DNA of 64,000 bases from IDS-8 sp964607425. Its GTDB lineage: Bacteria; Pseudomonadota; Gammaproteobacteria; Steroidobacterales; Woeseiaceae. Shown here one piece after another: positions 42,916-52,043 of the stretch. Location of the stretch: NCBI GenBank assembly GCA_964607425.1, contig CAZSKQ010000007.1:5329-69328 (forward strand), written 5' to 3'. The notes below the pieces were generated by a model. The model had not been told where the DNA came from. It saw only the letters and a program-made list of their open reading frames with translations, and ran no database searches. Position 1 is the first letter of the stretch; every line of letters begins with the position of its first letter. The translations under genes were made by a program, and so were the position numbers.

Positions 42916-44541
42916 TTACTCCGTGGAAGGGGTCTCTTTATATGCAGTCGGGGGCACCCGCGCCTGCGTCGCCTGCTCGTACGCATAGCCGAGCGATAGC
43001 AGCAACTGCTCCGACCACGCCGGGCCGACGAACGACAACCCGATCGGCAGCCCGTTCACGAAGCCCATCGGAACGGTGAGGTTGGGATATCCGGCGAGCG
43101 CCGCATTGCCGCTGACGGATGCTGGCACGGCACCTTTCCGGCGTTCGCCGGCGACGTGCAGGCCGCTGACGCCGTCGGGCGGAATCAGCTCCGCCGGTCC
43201 CCTGCTAACGGCCACCACAGCATCCACGTCGAATTCCACGAAGGCGCGGTCGAAACCCTCCGGTCCTGCTCTATGCTGCGCATATTCCAGGGCTTCGATG
43301 TACTTCGGGTTCTTCCGGCCTTCGGTGGTTGCCTGCGCCGCGAGGAAAAATTCCTGATCGTGGATGCGCTCCCTCGGGTCGTTGCGGTTGAACGCGATGA
43401 GGTCTGCCATCGTGCGCAGTTCGACGGCCGGCGGTGCACTGGAGAGATAGGCGGCCATGTCCTCCTTGATGTCGTAGATCATGATAAGCCGCTGTTCCTG
43501 GCTCGTGTCCTCGAGGATGTCGGACGGAAGCTCCACCAGTTCCGCACCCTGGGCGGCCAGCGCTGCGAGCGCTGCGTCGTACACAGGTCGGGTCGTCGCG
43601 TCGTAATCGCGTGTGTCCCGCAGCACTCCGATACGCTTGCCTTTGAGTGCGTCCAGGGTCAGCCCTTGCACATAATCGACCTTGTGCGCATCTGCATCCT
43701 TCGATGCCGGATCACCGGGATCCGAGCCGGCCAGGACCGTGAGCAGCATGGCAGTATCCCGGACGGTCCGCGCCATGGGCCCGGCCGTGTCTTGCGTCAG
43801 GCTGACGGGTACGATGCCGCGGCGGGAAATGAGGGCGATCGTCGGCCTGAGCCCGACGACGCCGTTGTGCGAGGACGGGCTGATGATCGAGCCTGTCGTG
43901 TCGGTTCCTACGGTTGCGGCGGCGAAACTTACCGCGGCGGCAACGCCCGAGCCGCTGCTGGAGCCCGATGCAGTCCGAGCCAGGTCATAAGGATTGTGCG
44001 GACCGCCACCCACCGTGCTCCCGTTGAAGGTGTCGGACGTGCGCAGGCCTGCCCACTGCGAGGTGTTTGCCTTGCCCAGGATGACCGCACCGGCAGCACG
44101 CAAGCGCCCGGCAACCTCGGAGTCGCGCACGGGAAAGTTATTCTCGAGCGCGTACGACCCGGCCGTCGTTGGCATTCCGACCGCGTCGATGTTGTCCTTC
44201 AGGAGGACCGGTACCCCGTCCAGAGGCCCCAGAACTCGCCCGTCCTGCCGGCGTTTATCGGAGGCGGCGGCCTGGTCCAGTGCATCGGGGGCGATGAGGA
44301 TAACCGCGTTGAGTCTTTCGTCGAGGGCCTTGATGCGCTCGATGTAGGCTTGCGTCACCGCGACCGAGGTCGCCTTTCCCGCGGCCAGGTCCGCGGAAAT
44401 CCGGCCAAGTGGGACTTCCTCCACCGCATAGGGCGCGGGCGTGGCATCGATCGCATGGTCTGCGAATGCCCAACCCGGGCATAACGACAGGCAAAGCGAA
44501 GCTGTCACGAGCCAGTTGGCAGGCCGGTGGCGCATGGTCAT
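42916..44541 (-). CDS. Exported amidase (single amidase-signature domain)
   Basis: A 541-residue amidase with a signal peptide (LVTASLCLSLCPGWAFA). The triad is Lys115 (PVLLKDNID), Ser194 (ASGSSSGSG) and Ser218 (GTDTTGSI). It is clearly paralogous to both halves of the following 1060-residue protein (shared YAVEEVPL start and WSEQLLLSLGYAYEQAT end), so the locus holds three amidase domains in two genes. GGGGGAT precedes the ATG. It is 60 bases behind receptor paralogue 4 and 47 bases ahead of the tandem amidase, hence one operon. Cleaves an unknown amide in the periplasm. Confidence 0.94.
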   Translation of the reverse strand: MTMRHRPANWLVTASLCLSLCPGWAFADHAIDATPAPYAVEEVPLGRISADLAAGKATSVAVTQAYIERIKALDERLNAVILIAPDALDQAAASDKRRQDGRVLGPLDGVPVLLKDNIDAVGMPTTAGSYALENNFPVRDSEVAGRLRAAGAVILGKANTSQWAGLRTSDTFNGSTVGGGPHNPYDLARTASGSSSGSGVAAAVSFAAATVGTDTTGSIISPSSHNGVVGLRPTIALISRRGIVPVSLTQDTAGPMARTVRDTAMLLTVLAGSDPGDPASKDADAHKVDYVQGLTLDALKGKRIGVLRDTRDYDATTRPVYDAALAALAAQGAELVELPSDILEDTSQEQRLIMIYDIKEDMAAYLSSAPPAVELRTMADLIAFNRNDPRERIHDQEFFLAAQATTEGRKNPKYIEALEYAQHRAGPEGFDRAFVEFDVDAVVAVSRGPAELIPPDGVSGLHVAGERRKGAVPASVSGNAALAGYPNLTVPMGFVNGLPIGLSFVGPAWSEQLLLSLGYAYEQATQARVPPTAYKETPSTE

Positions 44542-44601
44542 ATCCCCCTCAAATGCCGGTTAATGTCGCGTTTTGTTTGCCACTCGTATCGCACCCCGAC
44601 G

Positions 44602-47559
44602 TCAGAATTGGAAACGCAGGCCCGCCCGGAAAATCCGGCCGATCCGATCGTAGTAGTCCGCATTGCCTTGTCCGGCGTAGAAACCATTGTCGGTAGTACC
44701 CGCGATCCGCGGCGGAGGCTCGTCGAAAAGGTTCTCTGTGACAAAAAAGACCTGCCCCGCGCCCTCCATTACGTCGTAGCTCAGGGAAAGATCGAAATAG
44801 GTCACGGCATCGACATGATTGTTGTCGATGGTCGGATGTTCCTCGGTCGCTGTCGGGCATCCCGAAGTGCACTCGATAAACGCGTTGTTGTAGACGCCGG
44901 AGCTGACCCCTCGTGCCGACAAGGTGGCGGAAAACGGCATGTTCGAATAGGTCACCGACGTGAGACAACGCCAATCGGGGACGAACAGGCCGCGATCGAG
45001 ACCCAGCGCTCCCGAATCGGCGTTAACGCCCGCACCTTCAATGATGGTGTCGTCGTCGATCGTCTTGAGCGAGTCGACGTAGGTCGCCATGCCGCGCAAG
45101 GCAACGGTTCCGTCCCAGTTCAGGCCGATATCGGCCAAAGAAAACGTATAGCTCACGTCGAAGTCGATCCCGCGAGTCGACTGCACCAGCACGTTCGCGG
45201 GCTGAACCGCGACAAACGTGATGATGCCCGTGGAGTCGCGCTCGATGAACTGGCAGATTGCCGTATCCCCGGCAAAACAGCGATCGACGTACTCCTGGTT
45301 GCTCAGCGAGACGATGGCATCGCTGATTTCAATCTCGTAGTAGTCGATGGCCGCCGCGAAGCCGGAGAGCCACGAGGGCCGATAGACGATACCGATCCCC
45401 GTGGTATCGGCCTCTTCCGGCTGAAGGTTCGGGTTGCCCTGGACCCGCGTCACGATCGTCGCCGGGTCATTGTTGTTTTCGGGGTCGATCACGGAACCGG
45501 TGCCGGACCGACCGGAATTGAACAATTCACCCAGGTTGGGTGCGCGGATATCCCGTGAACGGGTAGCACGGAAGGTCAAATCTTCAACAGGCGCCCAGAC
45601 TGCACCGAGCTTCCAGGTGACAACGTCACCCGAGGTGCTGTAATTCGTCAAACGCACCGCTCCGTTGAGATCGAGCGACTCAGCCAAAGGCCTGTCGGCG
45701 AGTAACGGCACCACGGTCTCCACGAAACCTTCGGTCACGCGGTACTCGCCGCTGCTCTCGGTGAAGTTGCCCGCGAAGAAAGCCCTCGCCTGGTCCAGCT
45801 CGCTCGAGAAGGTATCGACGGATTCACGCCGGTGCTCCGCACCGAACGCAAGCGATATCGGCCCCGCGGACGTCGACCACGGATCGCCGCTGACGTTCGC
45901 GGCGATCACGTCCTGCGTGAGAACAATATTGGTCCAGCCCTGGCCCGTGGCGTAGCGGATAGCTTCCGGCGAATTGACACCTATGCCCATGACGTTATAG
46001 GGGACACACGCCGGATCGTCATTGCCCGGATCGGCGTCCGCGTTGACGGCGCATACGTAGCGACCGCTGGCCGGATCCACGACGGTGTCGACAGCCCGGT
46101 TGAAGTTGGCCGTGATTTCCACACCGGGAGTCGTGGCGCCAACGTCCGTCGTACTTCTCTGGGCATAGGCGTCCCAGGTCCAGTTGGTTTTGAACTCGAG
46201 ATTGCCCTCGGCGCCGACCGAGTAGAGGCGCGTGATGCGTGTGTTGTCGTGTCCAAAAAAGGGCATGTCCGCGCTCGTCGTTCCCAGCGTGAACTCGGAG
46301 ATGCCAAGCGCGGTCATTTGCTCTTGCACGGTGTCCGGGATGAAGGGATTGCCGGAACGGACGGTGACGTTACCGAGGTGGAACTGGGGAACGCCGGCGA
46401 ATGCACGCGATCTCGTCTTGGACCACAACAGCTCCGCGAAGAGCGTTACGTCGTTGTTTACGTCGTAACTCCCGCGCGTAAATGCGTTGGTCCGGCGGAT
46501 ATTCAGGTCCGGCATACCGACATTGTCGATTCTCGACGTTCTCCAATCGCCGCCGGACATCAGGAGGCCGCTGACAATTGGCCCGAACTCGAAAGAAGCA
46601 GGAGTGCCGCCTTCGAGGAACTGGATGCCGCGCAGGGGGCAGGTCGTATCGGGCGCCGACGGGCACGACAGGATCAAGCCGCCGGGAGTGGCAACCGCGA
46701 GCCCGGTATTGGAAGCCGTGATGTATTGCGGCTCGCCATTGCCGGGCGCGTAATCCGGGTTGCGCAAAATTGAATAGCTGGTATCTGCCCACGAGCGGTC
46801 GTTGTGCAGGATCCCCTCGGTGTAGCTGGTTTCGCCGGAGAACAGAAAATGGCCACGGTGGTCGGCGAACGGTGTGCCAGCCGTCACGCTCACCTTGTGA
46901 TTCCCGTTGTCTCCGTGCGTCGTGATACCGCCGATAGCCTCACCTTTGATACCGGTGAAGTCCTTGTCGAGAATGAAATTCACGATGCCGGCCAGCGCGT
47001 CGGAACCATACACGGCGGATGCGCCGCCGGTAACGACCTCAACCCGCTCGACCAGTCCGTTCGGGAGCGCGTTGACGTCGACCGCACCGCCGTTGTTGTC
47101 GAAGCCGGCAAGCGTCGATCCCACGACACGCTTGCCATCGAGCAGCACCAGGGTTCTTACGGGGCTCAACCCCCTGAGATTGAGGTTCTGGATGCCGCCC
47201 GTCATGTCGGCCGAAGCCGAGTTCTTCGACGTGACCGTTGGCGAAAGCGCGGGCAGCCGGTTCACCGCGTCGGCGATGTTCGTCACCGCCATCGCGTTGA
47301 GTGCCTCTTCGCCGAGCACCGAAACGGGCGTCGGGGCCTGGTAGCCGTCCCGCACGATGCGGGTTCCGGTCACCATCACTTCTTCGATCGCTCCATCCGT
47401 GCCGATCGGTGCGCTTTCCTGCGCGTGGATCGTTCCGGCAACGAGCGCCGCCGCGACAGCAGAGCGAAACGTCAGCCGCAGTGCCCGGCGTACAGTTGCG
47501 GCTACGGAATTTGTGCGTGAATCGGCGGCACCATGAATGCCGCTATCGATTCTTGTCAT
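44602..47559 (-). CDS. TonB-dependent receptor, paralogue 4 of 4
   Basis: A 985-residue, uninterrupted outer-membrane receptor. The signal segment is FRSAVAAALVAGTIHAQ, the plug starts EEVMVTGTRIVRDGY with APTPVSVLG, GIQNLNLRGLSPVRTL and GGASAVYGSDA, and the barrel ends FRAGLRFQF. Conserved cysteines (VCAVNADADPGNDDPACVPY; RCFAGDTAICQFI) match the siblings. ATG 47559 is preceded by GGGGGAG. It lies upstream of both amidase genes. It is the most divergent barrel of the four in the middle part, which may mean a different ligand. Confidence 0.96.
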   Translation of the reverse strand: MTRIDSGIHGAADSRTNSVAATVRRALRLTFRSAVAAALVAGTIHAQESAPIGTDGAIEEVMVTGTRIVRDGYQAPTPVSVLGEEALNAMAVTNIADAVNRLPALSPTVTSKNSASADMTGGIQNLNLRGLSPVRTLVLLDGKRVVGSTLAGFDNNGGAVDVNALPNGLVERVEVVTGGASAVYGSDALAGIVNFILDKDFTGIKGEAIGGITTHGDNGNHKVSVTAGTPFADHRGHFLFSGETSYTEGILHNDRSWADTSYSILRNPDYAPGNGEPQYITASNTGLAVATPGGLILSCPSAPDTTCPLRGIQFLEGGTPASFEFGPIVSGLLMSGGDWRTSRIDNVGMPDLNIRRTNAFTRGSYDVNNDVTLFAELLWSKTRSRAFAGVPQFHLGNVTVRSGNPFIPDTVQEQMTALGISEFTLGTTSADMPFFGHDNTRITRLYSVGAEGNLEFKTNWTWDAYAQRSTTDVGATTPGVEITANFNRAVDTVVDPASGRYVCAVNADADPGNDDPACVPYNVMGIGVNSPEAIRYATGQGWTNIVLTQDVIAANVSGDPWSTSAGPISLAFGAEHRRESVDTFSSELDQARAFFAGNFTESSGEYRVTEGFVETVVPLLADRPLAESLDLNGAVRLTNYSTSGDVVTWKLGAVWAPVEDLTFRATRSRDIRAPNLGELFNSGRSGTGSVIDPENNNDPATIVTRVQGNPNLQPEEADTTGIGIVYRPSWLSGFAAAIDYYEIEISDAIVSLSNQEYVDRCFAGDTAICQFIERDSTGIITFVAVQPANVLVQSTRGIDFDVSYTFSLADIGLNWDGTVALRGMATYVDSLKTIDDDTIIEGAGVNADSGALGLDRGLFVPDWRCLTSVTYSNMPFSATLSARGVSSGVYNNAFIECTSGCPTATEEHPTIDNNHVDAVTYFDLSLSYDVMEGAGQVFFVTENLFDEPPPRIAGTTDNGFYAGQGNADYYDRIGRIFRAGLRFQF

Positions 47560-47939
47560 TCTGACTCCCCCTTGTGCGTTTAACCGATCATTCCGATGAT
47601 CGATGAAATATATGCGGGCGCGGCACCTCATCCGAGCCTGAGCATTCCGCTCTCGGATAATTCCACCTGGGCCACGAAATCTTCTGGTGGGCGAACTTCG
47701 CCCGCTACTCCCCCAACTCGCCAGCTTCCGTCACCAGCTTGCCCAAGCCTCCGGTGACGGCTGCCCTCTCCAACACTCCAACGCCGCTCTCAAATCGCGG
47801 CAGCGAAGCGCGAGCTGAGCGCGCCTTGCCGGAGCGATGCAGCACTACCGGTGCCTTGCGACAAATCAACCTGCCCTGTGCTGTCCATGGCGCCGTTCAG
47901 CGCCAGCAGGCACCGACGGCGCGCGTGCCAGGACTCCAA
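47560..47939. other. Intergenic region with inverted repeats inside the minus operon
   Basis: 380 bases between an exported-protein gene and receptor paralogue 4; no gene is supported. It contains arms CCGTCACC (47728-47735) and GGTGACGG (47753-47760) and a near-palindrome GGGCGAACTTCGCCC close to 47690-47703. TATATT on the minus strand near 47607 could be a -10 box for a separate receptor/amidase promoter, without a good -35. The region may hold a terminator or regulatory RNA structure splitting the cluster into two transcripts. Confidence 0.45.
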
Positions 47940-49049
47940 TCAGTTTGACAATGCCACCTTCACCATCTCTTCATCCGGTCGCTGAATGAACGCCTGCACG
48001 AATTTCACCCGCAACGCTGATGAAATCGCGGTGTTGACACCCGTTTCAGGATCGGGATAGCCGTCGGCCAGCTCCTTCATCGCGAGGTACTCGGACGGTG
48101 ACGAGAGCTGACCGTAGCTCTGGTGGTGAGTCGACCACGATGTGTTCAGGTGATGATTGAATTTCGAGACATCCACGTAGCCCGCCAACAGGCCCTCGGC
48201 CGATTGCGGCTCGAGCTGAAGCTGGAGCTGCATGCCGCGAAAAACCTGGTAGCCGTTGGTGTTGAACGTAACGCCCCAAGGCAACCTGAACTGGTCAATG
48301 GGCTCCGTGATCAGTACGCCGTCGACAATTTTTCCCTGGGTCCGCGCGATGTACTCCTTGCCCCAGCGCAAGTCGATGCGCTGCGTGCCGCCGGGAATGA
48401 AATCCTCACCGGTGGCATCCGTCAGCAACCCATCCATGCCACGGAAGGTGGTAACCGTGACGTAATCGTCATTAGTCATATCATCGACGTCTGTCAGCTC
48501 GATGATCCACCGATTGTCGTTGTACCGCCGCATGTACTCGTTTTCAAAGTGATAGATGGTGCCGCCTGCCCGGTAATTGGCGATACAGCCGATTACACGG
48601 TATAGCTCGTTGTCTATTCCCTCGGCACCGTCCGGGCTCGTGAAATCCCCGGAGCCTGCGTTGCCATCGAGATTCAGCCCGTACGAGATGTCACCCTGGG
48701 CGGTATAGAAGGTGAACGGCTCCTCGGTGATCGTCTCCGGGTGCCACTGCCGGCCTTCGCGCATCAGCTGCGTCTCCATAACGGTGCGCACCTTGCCGTC
48801 GTTAAACAGCTTGTCGAACTGCTCGCGCGGGCCGTCATTGAAGCCCTGCGGGCACTCGACCTCCCCATTTTCGGTTTCATGGACCGCCCAATAGCGATGC
48901 GTCATGACATACGCGATTCGCCCATCGTCCGGCGCTTCGGCGAACGCGAGGTTTCCGGCGCTTATCATGGCGAACGCCACCACCGCCCCGACGAGCGCGC
49001 GAGGTGCCCTCAGCGGCCTTACCGCTGTAATTGCCCGATCATCATTCAT
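47940..49049 (-). CDS. Exported protein of unknown function (369 aa)
   Basis: I do not recognise a named family. Residues 1-38 form a signal peptide (LVGAVVAFAMISAGNLAFA). The mature protein is acidic, with AYVMTHRYWAVHETENG near its start, a GNAGSGDFTSPDGAEGIDN loop and NHHLNTSWSTHHQSYGQLSS near the end, giving several His, Asp and Trp residues that could bind metal or ligand. A perfect AGGAGGT precedes ATG 49049. It sits 42 bases after the secreted-repeat gene, within the DUF1552/DUF1592 group. I infer a periplasmic or outer-membrane partner of those proteins. Confidence 0.82.
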   Translation of the reverse strand: MNDDRAITAVRPLRAPRALVGAVVAFAMISAGNLAFAEAPDDGRIAYVMTHRYWAVHETENGEVECPQGFNDGPREQFDKLFNDGKVRTVMETQLMREGRQWHPETITEEPFTFYTAQGDISYGLNLDGNAGSGDFTSPDGAEGIDNELYRVIGCIANYRAGGTIYHFENEYMRRYNDNRWIIELTDVDDMTNDDYVTVTTFRGMDGLLTDATGEDFIPGGTQRIDLRWGKEYIARTQGKIVDGVLITEPIDQFRLPWGVTFNTNGYQVFRGMQLQLQLEPQSAEGLLAGYVDVSKFNHHLNTSWSTHHQSYGQLSSPSEYLAMKELADGYPDPETGVNTAISSALRVKFVQAFIQRPDEEMVKVALSN

Positions 49050-49091
49050 AGGTCACCTCCTCTCTTTCCCACTCGATGATGCCGCCCTGGC

Positions 49092-50531
49092 TCACCGTGT
49101 AAATGCATTTGCCCGAAAATCATCTCTCAACCAGAAGGCTTTGTAGCCGTTCCGGTAGCCGAAGAATTCGCCGTACGCGTCACCGTTCGTGTCTCCCGGC
49201 TCGACATCGCCGCCGAAGGTATACACCGGGCGATCGCGGTAAGCCCACACGCGCAAGGCGTTTGCCTGGTCAGGCGAGGCAAGGTGGCCGGTGTTCGGAT
49301 CGATTGTCAGCACGGTCCAGAGCCGGCTCGCGCTTTCGGCGCCCGCCGGGGCCTGCACGTACGGGAAGGTCTCGCGACAGAGCTCCGGATCGCCGTTACC
49401 ACAAATCGCGAGGCGGTACACCTGCGGTGTCGTCGGGTGATCGCATGCCAGTTGATCGAACGCATCGTCCGCGCAGGCATAGGTATAGATGGTCATGCCG
49501 TGCGCATCGGCGAGCACCTGGCCGATGCGTGCATCCTGCACGGTAAAGCCTTCCGGCGGGGGGAGGGCTCGCTGGGTGTAAACATTGTGCCAGCCCGAAA
49601 TATCACTACCGATGAGGCTGCGAGTGCGCGGGTCCTGCCTGTAGGTATACAGCGGCTTGCCCTTGAAGGCCCACTGGTTGATTCCCGGCGTGCGTTCGAC
49701 GACCGTCCAGTCGCCGCGCTCCATCACCTTCCCCGGAGCTCGCACCGGTGCCCAGGTTTCCAGGCAGGCGTCGGAGCAATTGGACTTGTTGACCTCGTCG
49801 CCGTCCCACGTGTAGACCGAGAAACCATCCTCGGTCACGAGCAAGCGGCCGGTCGTCATCGGTATCACCTGGAAGCCGGGGGGAATGGCAGACGGCGGCC
49901 CCGCGGGAACCCGAACGGCTGGCGAGTCGTTCCCTTCCTGGATTTTCGTGGCGCCGAGTACGTCGCCCGGCTCCTGATCCAGCACGGACGTGTAAAGCGG
50001 ATAACCGTCATAGGCCCACTGCTTCGCGCCATCCGCGCGTGCAACGAGCGTCCAGGCACCCACCGGCTCGGCACCCTCGGCGGCGATCACCGGCGGCCAT
50101 ACGTCGACGCAGCTCGGGCGCTCATCGAGCTCCGGCAACAACAAGCCCTCGGGGTACGGACTCATCAAACCCGACGTTACCCGCAGGACCTCATCGGTGC
50201 ACTGCGATACGCCGGCCTGGCGATCGCCGGTCGAACCGTTGCGCAGGTCCTTCTGGGGCCACTTGTAAAGTGTCTTTCCGCTCGCATCGGCGAAGACCGG
50301 CCCTTCCAATTCCGTGACAATTACCTGGATGCCCGGCGGCATCGGCACGCGTGCGTATGCTTCCTGCGTCGCGTCCTCCGGCGATTGCCAGTACTCCGGG
50401 GCGGGCCACGCGGTGAGCGTAGTGGGGACAATATCGGCGGCCTCGGCATCGGTCCCCGTAACCGGTACCGTTAGCGCAGTCAGCGCGAAAACCAGTGCGC
50501 CTGCCGTCAGGCTCCGAATCGGTCGTATCAC
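49092..50531 (-). CDS. Exported COG4315-type secreted-repeat protein (Lipoprotein_15 repeats)
   Basis: A 479-residue protein with a signal peptide (AGALVFALTALTVPVTGTDA) and at least three copies of the PF03640-like pattern: GKTLYKWPQ...C...WPP...GAWTLVARADGAKQWAYDGY; then GFSVYTWDGDE...C...WAP...GDWTVVERTPGINQWAFKGK; then a diverged third copy near GMTIYTYACADD. Each repeat has paired Cys and the Y-x-W/Y-x-x-D signature. Function is unknown across the family; redox or electron-transfer roles have been suggested for some members. The start is GTG 50531 with GGGAG upstream. It is located between the DUF1552 gene and the unknown exported protein. Confidence 0.88.
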   Translation of the reverse strand: MIRPIRSLTAGALVFALTALTVPVTGTDAEAADIVPTTLTAWPAPEYWQSPEDATQEAYARVPMPPGIQVIVTELEGPVFADASGKTLYKWPQKDLRNGSTGDRQAGVSQCTDEVLRVTSGLMSPYPEGLLLPELDERPSCVDVWPPVIAAEGAEPVGAWTLVARADGAKQWAYDGYPLYTSVLDQEPGDVLGATKIQEGNDSPAVRVPAGPPSAIPPGFQVIPMTTGRLLVTEDGFSVYTWDGDEVNKSNCSDACLETWAPVRAPGKVMERGDWTVVERTPGINQWAFKGKPLYTYRQDPRTRSLIGSDISGWHNVYTQRALPPPEGFTVQDARIGQVLADAHGMTIYTYACADDAFDQLACDHPTTPQVYRLAICGNGDPELCRETFPYVQAPAGAESASRLWTVLTIDPNTGHLASPDQANALRVWAYRDRPVYTFGGDVEPGDTNGDAYGEFFGYRNGYKAFWLRDDFRANAFTR

Positions 50532-50649
50532 CGGGCAATCTCCCTCTGCTGATCAGAACACTGGCACCACGCCCGGAGAACTCCGCCCGGCCGGGAACCC
50601 GGCCGAACGGAGTGTGGACTCTCCCCGGAGTGGTCGATCGAACTAGCGC

Positions 50650-51987
50650 TCAAACGAGGATCTCGCCGACCTCGTTGGAGGTCTCGTTGCTCCGGGTGCC
50701 CCACGAGGGTGCCTGTACACCCATCAGGCGCAGGGCCGTGTAGCCTACCCGCGTGCCGGCCGTACCCTTCAGGTCGATGTGCAGGCCGGTCTTGACCTTG
50801 CCCCCGGCGCGACCAGCGGTGAACACCGGCATTCCGTCGAGGGTGTGGGTCCTGGCATAACCGTGATCGGTCGTGGCGTAGATAAAGACGTTATCGAGAA
50901 GCGTGCCATCGCCTTCCCTGATCTTCGTGAATGCCTCGACGAACTCGGCCCAAGACTCCATGGCTCGCCGCGTGAACCAGGAACACTGCGGCTGATAGCC
51001 GAGATGCGGATCGACGGGCTCTTCGTGAGTCGTGGTGTGGTGCGGCTTCGGATAGCCCGCCATGATGATCGAGGACGAAGAAGAAGCGTAGGCCATGTTG
51101 AAGACACGCGTCTGGTCGCAGGCCAGCGCCATTACGAGCAGCTCCGTCATCATGCGATGGCGCAGCGCGACGGTATCCGCCTCCTTGTCCATCGAAGGAT
51201 CGGCCAATGGCGCCTGGCCGGGACGGCAGGCAGCGATCGGCTCCGGCTTCTGGAGACGCTGGACAAACTGGTTCTCGAGCTGGCGCAGGCCGGTGAAGTA
51301 CTGGTCCAGGCGGGCCCGATCACTCGCCCCTACATTCTTCATCAGCGACCGCGTCTCGTCCATGACGCTGGAGAGCACGCTCTTGCGCACCATCACCCGC
51401 GGATCGGGAGTGAACGTGGCCGCGTTCGGATCCGGGAACTCCGGTCCGAACAACCGCGTGTAGAACTGCAGCGGCGACCACTCCGGCGGATTTGGCGTCA
51501 CGCTGTTCTGGTAACTGTAGGTACTGCGCACGTCGCCCGTGGCGGTTGCCGTCAGCGACTTGAAGCGCGTGGTGCGGCCAATCTGGTTCGCCACCGTGAC
51601 GTCAATGGTCTCGCCGGGGATATCGTTGCTGTCCTTCGGCGCCGCACCGGTGCGCGCAATCACCCAACCGGTGTAATGGCAAAGGTTCTGGTACGTATCC
51701 CGAAAAGCCGTGGTGTTGGTGATCAGGTTCACGTGATCGCGCACCCTGTCCCAGGAGGCGATCTCCGGAGGCAGGTCGTAGCCGGCGCCCAGCTTCTTCG
51801 GCACGAAGATGTTGGACGTCATCCCCAGGCCATAGCCCCAGGTGCCGAAGCGCACCGGCATCGAAGCCCCCGAGGCGAGTGCCGTGCCATTCTCGTTCAG
51901 AAAGCAATCCAGCAAAGGAAGCGCAATCGTCACCGCACTGCCGTTCAGCATGCCCTTCAATACGCGGCGCCTGCTCAATTTGCCCAT
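50650..51987 (-). CDS. DUF1552 domain-containing exported protein
   Basis: A 445-residue protein with a twin-arginine-like leader (LSRRRVLKGMLNGSA followed by a hydrophobic run), implying folded export. The body matches DUF1552 (SGNH/sulfatase-like, function unknown), with conserved pieces MTELLVMALACDQTRVFNMAY, TTDHGYARTHTLDGMPVFTAG and THEEP. ATG 51987 follows AGGAG by eight bases. DUF1552 proteins usually sit next to DUF1592/1588/1585 lipoproteins, as here with the gene at 52044, mostly in Planctomycetes, Myxococcota and marine Gammaproteobacteria. The role in the cluster is unknown. Confidence 0.93.
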   Translation of the reverse strand: MGKLSRRRVLKGMLNGSAVTIALPLLDCFLNENGTALASGASMPVRFGTWGYGLGMTSNIFVPKKLGAGYDLPPEIASWDRVRDHVNLITNTTAFRDTYQNLCHYTGWVIARTGAAPKDSNDIPGETIDVTVANQIGRTTRFKSLTATATGDVRSTYSYQNSVTPNPPEWSPLQFYTRLFGPEFPDPNAATFTPDPRVMVRKSVLSSVMDETRSLMKNVGASDRARLDQYFTGLRQLENQFVQRLQKPEPIAACRPGQAPLADPSMDKEADTVALRHRMMTELLVMALACDQTRVFNMAYASSSSSIIMAGYPKPHHTTTHEEPVDPHLGYQPQCSWFTRRAMESWAEFVEAFTKIREGDGTLLDNVFIYATTDHGYARTHTLDGMPVFTAGRAGGKVKTGLHIDLKGTAGTRVGYTALRLMGVQAPSWGTRSNETSNEVGEILV

Positions 51988-52043
51988 TTCATTTCTCCTG
52001 ATCGCCTGTTGCTCTGCGAACATCTCGCCTTATGGATTCGAAT

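Noticed and set aside
52028..52043. GGATTCGAATCT, similar to a tRNA T-loop
   Set aside because: No acceptor or anticodon stem can be built around it; it lies in a short spacer between two protein genes.
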